This document shows positions 58,403 to 64,000 of a stretch of 64,000 nucleotides of DNA, piece after piece. Below the pieces are notes generated by a model. It had not been told where the DNA came from. It saw nothing but the letters and a program-made list of their open reading frames with translations, and did no database searches. The first letter of the stretch is position 1, and each line of letters begins with the position of its first letter. Both the position numbers and the translations under genes were made by a program. Source of the stretch: Streptomyces sp. ISL-36 (GTDB lineage: Bacteria; Actinomycetota; Actinomycetes; Streptomycetales; Streptomycetaceae); the NCBI RefSeq assembly GCF_018614205.1, contig NZ_JAGGOS010000139.1:1-64000 (forward strand). Direction: 5' to 3'.

Positions 58403-59944
58403 TCAGGTGCGGCTCGCGGTGCAGTCCGCGGGGGTGGGTCGGCCGGTCGGCCAGGCGAGGCCGACGAAGCGGATACGGCCCGGTGCGTCGGGGGCGAGTT
58501 CCACCACGGAGACCGCCTTGTTGTAGGGGTTGCCGTAGTTGTCCAGGCAGATCCAGCCGCTGGCGCCGTCGACCTTGCCCATGCCGTGCAGCCGCAGCCA
58601 CGAGTCGCTGATGCGGCTGAGGGTGGGGATGACGGGGTCGCCGTCGTCGCGCATCCGGATGGCGGTGATCGCGGTGAGACCGGCGTCGTAGAACGTGATC
58701 GTCCGCGAGTCGATGAGTTCCACCGGGCCGATCTTTCCGACCTCCTTACTGGTCGCCAGCTCGGCCAGGGTGCGGTACGCGGCGGCGGAGCCGCCGGTGG
58801 CCGGCGCCTTCGGACCGGTCCAGGCATCGGGGTGGGCGACGGCGGCGTACTGGAGGGTCACGCCCTTGCGGAAGGCGTCCCAGTCGAGGAGCTTGTCCGA
58901 GGAGAGGGTGGAGGCGCCGGAGCCGGTGATCACGGTGTACTTCTTCTCGGTGCAGCCCCGGTTGCCCAGTTCGTTGACGAACTGCCGTAGCTGGACAGGC
59001 CGCCCGGCGAAGTAGATGACCTTGGCGGCCGAGGTGCAGATGGTGTCGACCATCTGGTCGAAGGCGTTGGCGGTGGTGCCTTCCTCGTGGAACTCGTCGG
59101 GCGCGCGGTACTGCTCGGGTGCGCGGGGCGATCCCTGGGTCCGTTCGGCGAAGGCCCGCTTGAGCGCGTCGACGTAGTTGTCACCGGTGCGGATGTCCTC
59201 GACCACCAGGGTGTGCTTGGGGTCGATGCCCTTGTTGAAGTGGGACAGGGCCTTCGCCTGGTCGGTGGTCGTGGGTACGACCCGGGCGAGGCCCGGATAC
59301 GCATTCGGCCGCTCGGGGCTGTTGCCCGAGTCGTCGGCGGTGATGGGACCGCCGACGACGGGAATGCCGCGCTCCCGGGTGAGGTAGCCGATGGCGGCCT
59401 GGGTGGTGGCGGTCGAGACGTCGAAGCCGATCACGGCCCGGAGGTTGTCGCCCGTGGACTCCGACATGGCGCCGAGCTGTTCGGCGACGGGCCTCCAGTG
59501 CGCGTGGCTGCGGCCGGGGTTGGCGAGCAGCAGCCGTATCGACGGCTTCTTGCTGTTGGAGTCGTGGTTGGCGCGGTACTGCGCGAGGTACGCGCCCTGC
59601 ACCTCGTGGAGCGTCTTGCTCTGTTCGAAAGCCTGCGCCGGTGCCATCGGCAGCATCACGGCGACGGAGACGTGCGGTTCGTTCTTGATCCGCTCGTTCT
59701 CCGCCTTGATCCGGGCGCTGACCTCCTTGAGGTTGTCCGCGAAGACGAAACTGCCGTCGGTGACGCCCGTGCATTCCCGGGCGCCTTCGGGGCCGCGTTC
59801 CTCGATGCCCTTGCCGCATGCCGGGTCCGGCCCGAAGACGACGATCCCGGTCCACACGGCGGCGCCGAGCACGGCCAGGGCGACGACGAGGGCGGCCGCC
59901 TTGGTGAGCGGCCCGCCGGGGAGTCTTGCGATGAACGACGTCAT
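58403..59944 (-). CDS. Membrane-tethered periplasmic-binding-type receptor coupled to an NTPase
   Basis: 513 residues. One N-terminal membrane helix (LTKAAALVVALAVLGAAVWTGIVVFG, residues ~14-39) without a lipobox, then an extracellular domain of the branched-chain amino acid/receptor-ligand type (SVAVMLPMAP, AVIGFDVSTATTQAAIGYL, GIPVVGGPITADDSGNSPE, HTLVVEDIRTGDNYVDAL, VIYFAGRPVQLRQFVNEL, TFYDAGLTAITAIR). No permease is nearby, so it looks like a sensor rather than a transporter part. Its ATG overlaps the stop of the upstream NTPase gene (ATGA), tying the two functionally. Ligand unknown. Confidence 0.82.
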   Translation of the reverse strand: MTSFIARLPGGPLTKAAALVVALAVLGAAVWTGIVVFGPDPACGKGIEERGPEGARECTGVTDGSFVFADNLKEVSARIKAENERIKNEPHVSVAVMLPMAPAQAFEQSKTLHEVQGAYLAQYRANHDSNSKKPSIRLLLANPGRSHAHWRPVAEQLGAMSESTGDNLRAVIGFDVSTATTQAAIGYLTRERGIPVVGGPITADDSGNSPERPNAYPGLARVVPTTTDQAKALSHFNKGIDPKHTLVVEDIRTGDNYVDALKRAFAERTQGSPRAPEQYRAPDEFHEEGTTANAFDQMVDTICTSAAKVIYFAGRPVQLRQFVNELGNRGCTEKKYTVITGSGASTLSSDKLLDWDAFRKGVTLQYAAVAHPDAWTGPKAPATGGSAAAYRTLAELATSKEVGKIGPVELIDSRTITFYDAGLTAITAIRMRDDGDPVIPTLSRISDSWLRLHGMGKVDGASGWICLDNYGNPYNKAVSVVELAPDAPGRIRFVGLAWPTGRPTPADCTASRT

Positions 59945-61935
59945 GACGCGGCGCCTTCCTGGAGGACGGAGACGGGCAGATCGGGAGCCTGTGTTCCGGC
60001 CCGCAGACGGGCGGGCCAGGCGGCGGACGCCTCGCGGTAGGCGGCGTGCGCGGCCTTGTTGCCGTACAGCGTCTCCAGCGCGATGCGGACGGTGGTCAGT
60101 TCGTCCTCGCGCGGTGCGAGGGTCAGCGGGTCGGACAGCCGCCACAGCAGGGGTACGAGGGACGCGACGGCGTCGTGGTGCGGGCCGGGGGCGCCGCTGC
60201 CGCAGGCCGTGCACGACAGCGTGGGGCTCCCGGCCGGCGGCTCGTAGCCCTCGCGTGGGTGGGGCGCGGCGCAGATCAGGTTGAGTGCGGTCAGCCATTC
60301 GCCGGGCGGGGCAACGGTGAACCGGTGGTGCAGAACGCTGACCACCTCCTCCACCCGACCCAGTGCCAGCGTGTGGTGCAGATAGGTGTCACTGCGCGGG
60401 TCGCACAGAGAGCGCAGGCGCAGCTGTGTGTCGCGCCAGCGCTCATGGGTGGTGGTGGCGGCCAGCCGGTGCCGCAGCAGCAGATCGAGGGCACGGTCGC
60501 CGTCGAGACAGGAGCGGATCCGGTAGTCGTCGGCCTCGTGGACGCGGGCGGCGACCAGCTCCTCGGAGTGGTCCTCGGGATGGGCGTACGCCCACAGGGC
60601 GCGCCGAGTGCCCACGTCGGCCGCCGCGGAGAGCAGGACCAAGCGCTCCCGCATCACGGGATCGGGCAGCAGTTTCGCGAGGAGCGTGGGTGCGGCGTCG
60701 TCGAGGAGTTCCCCGCTGCGTATCGTGCCCGCTTCCTCGACACGGCGCACGGCCGCGTCCGCCAGAATGCGGGCGCTCGCCGCGCGGCCGCCGCTGTACC
60801 GGGCGACGACGCGGGGCAGATGGTCGGGGTAGTCGACGCGGCTGAGCATCTCCGCGATGTGGGCCCGTTCGATGGCGGGGATGCCCAGCACCAGGGGCCG
60901 GGCCTGCGGTACGGCGTCGCCGCCGACCTCGGTCAGTGGTGGGTGCCGGTTGCCCTTGCCGAGCAGGGTGGCGAGGACGGCGGGACGCGTGGGGGTCCTG
61001 CCCGGCGCGCCGAGTCCGGAGTCGAGCAGGTCCAGGAAGGTGTGTCCGACGCCGGTGTGGGCGTTGTCGAGGAGCAGCAGCGGTCGGGGCTTCTTGTTGA
61101 GCCGGCGCAGAGCGCCGTAGTTGGCGTCGATGTCGTCGAGGAGGGCGGCGACGAGGTGTTCCTCGGCGGTGCGTCTGCGGTCGTCGAGCCTGCGGAAGCC
61201 ACGGACGAACTGGAAGAGCCGTTGCAGCGAGTCGCCCTGGTAGCCCTGGGAGCGGTGCAGCCGTCCGCCCCACCAGGCGAGCGCGCCCTTGTCCGGTTCG
61301 CTTCTGACCAGCTGCGCCCGTGCGGTGTCGAGGACGATCCCGGCGATGGTGTCGAGGCCGGGGACGGCGGACAGGACCAGCGGGAGATTGTCCGTGACGA
61401 CGTCGAACCAACGGCCCAGGCTCTCCCTGCGGCGCCGCACGTCGGGGTCCTCGGCGGTGATGAGGGTCCGCAGATCGGCCTCCGCCCGCCGCAGGTCGGG
61501 CGGGCGCACATCGGTCTCGTCGCTGTTCAGCGGGCGCCACGCGGTGACGACGAGGAGGCCGAGCGACAGCCGCGGGAAGGTCATCTGCTTGCCGAAACGG
61601 CGTACCTCCAGACCGAGTTTGTAGGCGAGGAGATACAGCAGGTAGGTGATGCGGGAGGCGTTGGGGACGTCGCCGTCGCCGTCGGCGACGCCGGGCTCGC
61701 CGAATCCCGGCGCCCCGAGGTCGACCCGCGCGAGCGGCACCCGGCCGTTGTACGCGTCATGGACGGCGCCCAGCAGGGCGGTCTTGCCGCTCCCGCGTCC
61801 GCCGACGATCCGTACCACGGGCGCGCCCTCGGGATAGGCGAAGGGAACCTGGTACCCGTCCTTGTGATGCAGCCCCACCAGCCGGGGGACAAATCCCTCC
61901 TGCAGGGCCTGCTGACCGTACAGTCTCCCGCTCAT
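59941..61935 (-). CDS. Large P-loop NTPase, partner of the tethered receptor
   Basis: 664 residues from ATG 61935, chosen because GGGGAG lies just before it; another ATG lies 36 bases upstream. Walker A VGGRGSGKTALL (residues ~44-55) and Walker B PLLLLDNAH (285-293) mark an AAA/STAND-like ATPase; the segment between contains an insert of ~200 residues. The C-terminal half is helical with a possible zinc CxxC (SCTACGSG, Cys575/578). No membrane span is strong. I do not recognise a named family. With the downstream receptor it could form an outside-to-inside signalling pair (inference). Confidence 0.8.
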   Translation of the reverse strand: MSGRLYGQQALQEGFVPRLVGLHHKDGYQVPFAYPEGAPVVRIVGGRGSGKTALLGAVHDAYNGRVPLARVDLGAPGFGEPGVADGDGDVPNASRITYLLYLLAYKLGLEVRRFGKQMTFPRLSLGLLVVTAWRPLNSDETDVRPPDLRRAEADLRTLITAEDPDVRRRRESLGRWFDVVTDNLPLVLSAVPGLDTIAGIVLDTARAQLVRSEPDKGALAWWGGRLHRSQGYQGDSLQRLFQFVRGFRRLDDRRRTAEEHLVAALLDDIDANYGALRRLNKKPRPLLLLDNAHTGVGHTFLDLLDSGLGAPGRTPTRPAVLATLLGKGNRHPPLTEVGGDAVPQARPLVLGIPAIERAHIAEMLSRVDYPDHLPRVVARYSGGRAASARILADAAVRRVEEAGTIRSGELLDDAAPTLLAKLLPDPVMRERLVLLSAAADVGTRRALWAYAHPEDHSEELVAARVHEADDYRIRSCLDGDRALDLLLRHRLAATTTHERWRDTQLRLRSLCDPRSDTYLHHTLALGRVEEVVSVLHHRFTVAPPGEWLTALNLICAAPHPREGYEPPAGSPTLSCTACGSGAPGPHHDAVASLVPLLWRLSDPLTLAPREDELTTVRIALETLYGNKAAHAAYREASAAWPARLRAGTQAPDLPVSVLQEGAAS

Positions 61936-62042
61936 GGCGCTCCCCGTCTCCCCCTGCCAGCCACGCATCAAGAGATCAACTCGTCCTGCTCAGCGGGAAC
62001 TTACCCGAGATGCGCCTGCTCGGCAGCGGGGTTGGCGAAGAA

Positions 62043-62060
62043 CACCGTCCTGGGACGGTG
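62043..62060. promoter_or_regulatory. Palindrome upstream of the NTPase-receptor pair
   Basis: CACCGTCC (62043-62050) and GGACGGTG (62053-62060) are 8-bp inverted repeats two bases apart, 108 bases upstream of the leftward NTPase start and about 200 bases from the rightward secreted-protein gene. Operator or stem. Nothing else is seen in 61936-62259. Confidence 0.45.
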
Positions 62061-62259
62061 CCGGAGGAACGTACGGCCGCGTCCTCGACCACGGCCTGCC
62101 AGGAGGGCGCTATCCAGCCAAACGATTGACGCGCACCTGACAATTCAACATCCCTGTGGGACTCTCCTGGCCCCACCCGGATCCGCGCGCGACCCCGCCT
62201 GTCGGACGCGGACGCGGGCTCCACTCACACCCCCACAAGGACGTGGCAGAAGGAGCGAC

Positions 62260-62763
62260 ATGAGGCACATATCGAAACTCTCGTGCGTCACCGCCTTGAT
62301 CATCGCAGCCACCGCCGCAGCATCCACGGCGGCGACCGCCTCAGGACCCACCGCCGACCAGCAGGTCGACGGCGTGATCGTGGTCGCGGGCAACACCTGC
62401 ACCTGGACCAACGCCCGGACCAGCGCCAACCCGCCCGCCGCGCTGACCATCGACCGCGCCACCATCAACAAGCCGGGCGGCAACCTCAGCTGCAGCGGAA
62501 GCATCACCGCCGCCCTCAACAACAACCCCACGGTCACCTTCGACGACGCGGCGGGCAGCGCGAAGGCCGACGTCATCGACATCACGGGCCAGCAGAGCGG
62601 CATCTCCTGCCGCTACAAGGCGACGAACGTCCTGTGGAAGCGTGACGGCACCACCCGCAAGTATCTGAACCAGGCGTTCACCGCGGCGAAGACCTCCGGC
62701 AGCTTCCTCTGCCCGGGCTCGGTCACCACCGCGGCCGGCGACGCCTCCCTGCTCTTCCACTGA
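62260..62763 (+). CDS. Secreted small protein with four cysteines
   Basis: 167 residues. Signal peptide MRHISKLSCVTALIIAATAA with cleavage near ATA-SG; the mature part has four Cys (NTCTW, LSCSG, ISCRY, FLCPG) that can form two disulfides, and a beta-rich pattern (GNLSCSGSITAALNNNPTV). No domain recognised. AGAAGGAGCGAC precedes ATG 62260. Divergent from the NTPase-receptor unit. Confidence 0.83.
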   Translation: MRHISKLSCVTALIIAATAAASTAATASGPTADQQVDGVIVVAGNTCTWTNARTSANPPAALTIDRATINKPGGNLSCSGSITAALNNNPTVTFDDAAGSAKADVIDITGQQSGISCRYKATNVLWKRDGTTRKYLNQAFTAAKTSGSFLCPGSVTTAAGDASLLFH

Positions 62764-62907
62764 CACCGACACCGACACCGACACGGCGTCGGGCCCGATA
62801 CCGTGCCGCCGCCGGCAGAACCCCGCCGGCGGCGGCGCTCGTACGCTCGGCGCCGGCCCCAGTTACTGTCCCGGAACCGGTGTCCCCGGCCCGGCGTCGT
62901 CCTGATC

Positions 62908-63393
62908 ATGATTGCGGATGCGGCAGAGCTGGCCGATGACTGGGAGTCGATCAGGCAGGGGTACTTCCTGGGTGAACCCGACGAGACCCTGCTGGAGTGC
63001 GTCAACCGGCTCCGTGCGGCCCGGGCGGCCGTACCCCAGGATCCGGACGTCACAGCCTTCTTCACGCTCGGACTGGTGTCGATGTACGGCCACGCGGCGT
63101 CGGAAGCCGACCCCGAGGTCGCCGACGCGGCCGCGCAGATGCTCCTGGCCGCGGCCTCGGACCCGGCCGTCGCGAACCGGGTGTGCGGTCACGGGACTCA
63201 CCCGTGCGACGACAGCGACGTTGACGGACAACTGGAGTCCTTCGAGATGCTGCTGTCGTTGCTGGCCGGGGACTCGGAGTACGCGTGGGAAGACCTCGAC
63301 CAGAACGGCCGGGAACCGGGGGAGGAGTCCCGCTGGCGCTGCCCGCACAACGTGGCGGGCTTCGCCCGGTGGGCCGCCGCCGCGATCCGCTGA
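62908..63393 (+). CDS. Hypothetical acidic helical protein
   Basis: 161 residues from ATG 62908; no clear ribosome-binding site, but sequence upstream of it is basic shadow-like. Acidic, helical (ADDWESIRQGYFLGEPDETL, FFTLGLVSMYGHAASEADPE), ending in CPHNVAGFARWAAAAIR. No domain recognised. Confidence 0.65.
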   Translation: MIADAAELADDWESIRQGYFLGEPDETLLECVNRLRAARAAVPQDPDVTAFFTLGLVSMYGHAASEADPEVADAAAQMLLAAASDPAVANRVCGHGTHPCDDSDVDGQLESFEMLLSLLAGDSEYAWEDLDQNGREPGEESRWRCPHNVAGFARWAAAAIR

Positions 63394-63452
63394 GCCCTCG
63401 GCGCCGCCTGCGGCCTCCCCCGATCGCGCGACGGAGCGGGGCGGCCCCGTGA

Positions 63453-63755
63453 TGCTCCTCAACTGGCGAGGGCTACCACCGCACCGACATGGACGGCTGC
63501 ACCCAGTTCTCCTGCACCGGCGACGTCGTGGACGCGGTCGACATGTACCCGTGGGACAACCGCCTCGAGATGACCTGCGACATGGGAGCGGGCGCGAGCG
63601 GCGGCCCCATGGCCACCACCGATGGGCGGATCGTCGGAGCCAACTCCCACGTCGACACCGACGACCAGGACCAGCGGGTCAACGACCACCTGTACTCGTC
63701 CGACCACGGCGACCAGGCCGTAGCGGTGATCAACGCGATCAACGCCGCGAACTGA
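63453..63755 (+). pseudogene. C-terminal fragment of a trypsin-like serine protease
   Basis: The frame gives GYHRTDMDGCTQFSCTGDVV and MTCDMGAGASGGPMATTDGR, with the SGGP active-site serine block, then runs to a stop at 63755. A stop codon lies just upstream (63450-63452) and no His/Asp blocks or signal peptide are present, so only the 3' third of the gene remains. The internal ATG at 63489 could give an 88-residue product, unlikely to be active. Confidence 0.65.
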
Positions 63756-63769
63756 TCCAACCGGCACCC

Positions 63770-63802
63770 AGCGGGCCCCGGCCGACCGGGCCGGGGCCCG
63801 CT
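63770..63802. terminator. 14-bp perfect bidirectional terminator
   Basis: AGCGGGCCCCGGCC (63770-63783) and GGCCGGGGCCCGCT (63789-63802), 5-base loop, between convergent genes. Confidence 0.8.
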
Positions 63803-63805
63803 CCG

Positions 63806-64000
63806 TCACCCGCCCGCGGGTCGTCCCATGTCCGGGTCGATGTCCTCGGCGGCCGGAGCGTTGACGATCCTCTGGTGCAGGTAGCGCTCCCGGATCTCGT
63901 CCGTGGTCAGCACCTCCCAGCCCTTCGGCAGCTCCTTGCCCGCACGCTTGAGCTCGGCCGTCCACGCATCGACCCGACCCGCCCGGGTCTTCGGCACCAC
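63806..64000 (-). CDS. C-terminal part of an unidentified protein, cut by window edge
   Basis: 64 codons visible, open to the window edge. Polar, helical (RVDAWTAELKRAGKELPKG, TTDEIRERYLHQRIV) with an acidic tail. GTG codons occur at the very edge but the true start is probably outside. Family not recognised. Confidence 0.55.
   Translation of the reverse strand: MVPKTRAGRVDAWTAELKRAGKELPKGWEVLTTDEIRERYLHQRIVNAPAAEDIDPDMGRPAGG

Overview
The window is very GC-rich, with strong third-codon-position G/C bias, many GTG and TTG starts, and 4-nt ATGA or GTGA gene overlaps. It carries a conservon (cvnA-E), a DMATS-type prenyltransferase and a class F-like sortase. Together these indicate a Streptomyces or close actinomycete chromosome, probably an accessory or arm-proximal region rich in catabolic islands. 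No rRNA, tRNA, CRISPR array, complete insertion sequence or phage gene was seen.

Layout. 1-2.9 kb: end of a sugar ABC importer operon (two permeases) and its convergent LacI regulator. 3.1-9.1 kb: small stress-type genes, a wrecked DUF1772 gene, an RsbW-like ATPase, katG divergent from a Fur/PerR-type repressor, one copy of a duplicated Streptomyces hypothetical family, and an ABM monooxygenase. 9.5-13.3 kb: conservon cvnABCDE; its P450 has lost the ExxR motif. 13.4-16.2 kb: an aromatic DMATS prenyltransferase facing a flavin monooxygenase. 16.4-18.4 kb: DUF998 protein, second copy of the duplicated family, and a GDSL esterase broken by one in-frame TAG.

18.5-32.9 kb: a complete L-fucose locus. 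It has an exported PL6-type lyase, a GH29 alpha-L-fucosidase, an ABC importer, mutarotase, aldo/keto-reductase dehydrogenase, fuconolactonase, fuconate dehydratase, an SDR for 2-keto-3-deoxyfuconate, a FAH-family hydrolase and a 2-hydroxyacid dehydrogenase. A FadR-type GntR regulator sits inside it. The palindrome ACATCSGATGT occurs five times, only in the promoter regions of this locus, and defines a regulon by eye.

33.7-41.2 kb: an Amadori-product (fructoselysine-type) locus. FrlB-like deglycase, FrlD-like kinase and a LacI regulator run leftward; a binding protein, two permeases and an FrlC-like epimerase run rightward. The shared promoter region holds TGATACCGGTATCA-type operators.

41.2-47.6 kb: a molybdopterin oxidoreductase whose N-terminal iron-sulfur cysteines are substituted, coupled to a small helical protein. 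Then come a DUF4142 protein plus sortase pair, small charged proteins and a truncated serine-protease fragment. 47.7-57.4 kb: GntR regulator and the one-carbon operon glyA-soxBDAG-sdaA-purU for sarcosine/glycine/serine catabolism, with expanded repeat linkers in SoxA, SoxG and PurU.

57.5-64 kb: a methyltransferase; a translationally coupled pair of a P-loop NTPase and a membrane-tethered periplasmic-binding-type receptor (the least explained and perhaps most novel unit here); a secreted four-cysteine protein; a hypothetical gene; a second protease fragment; and a partial gene at the edge.
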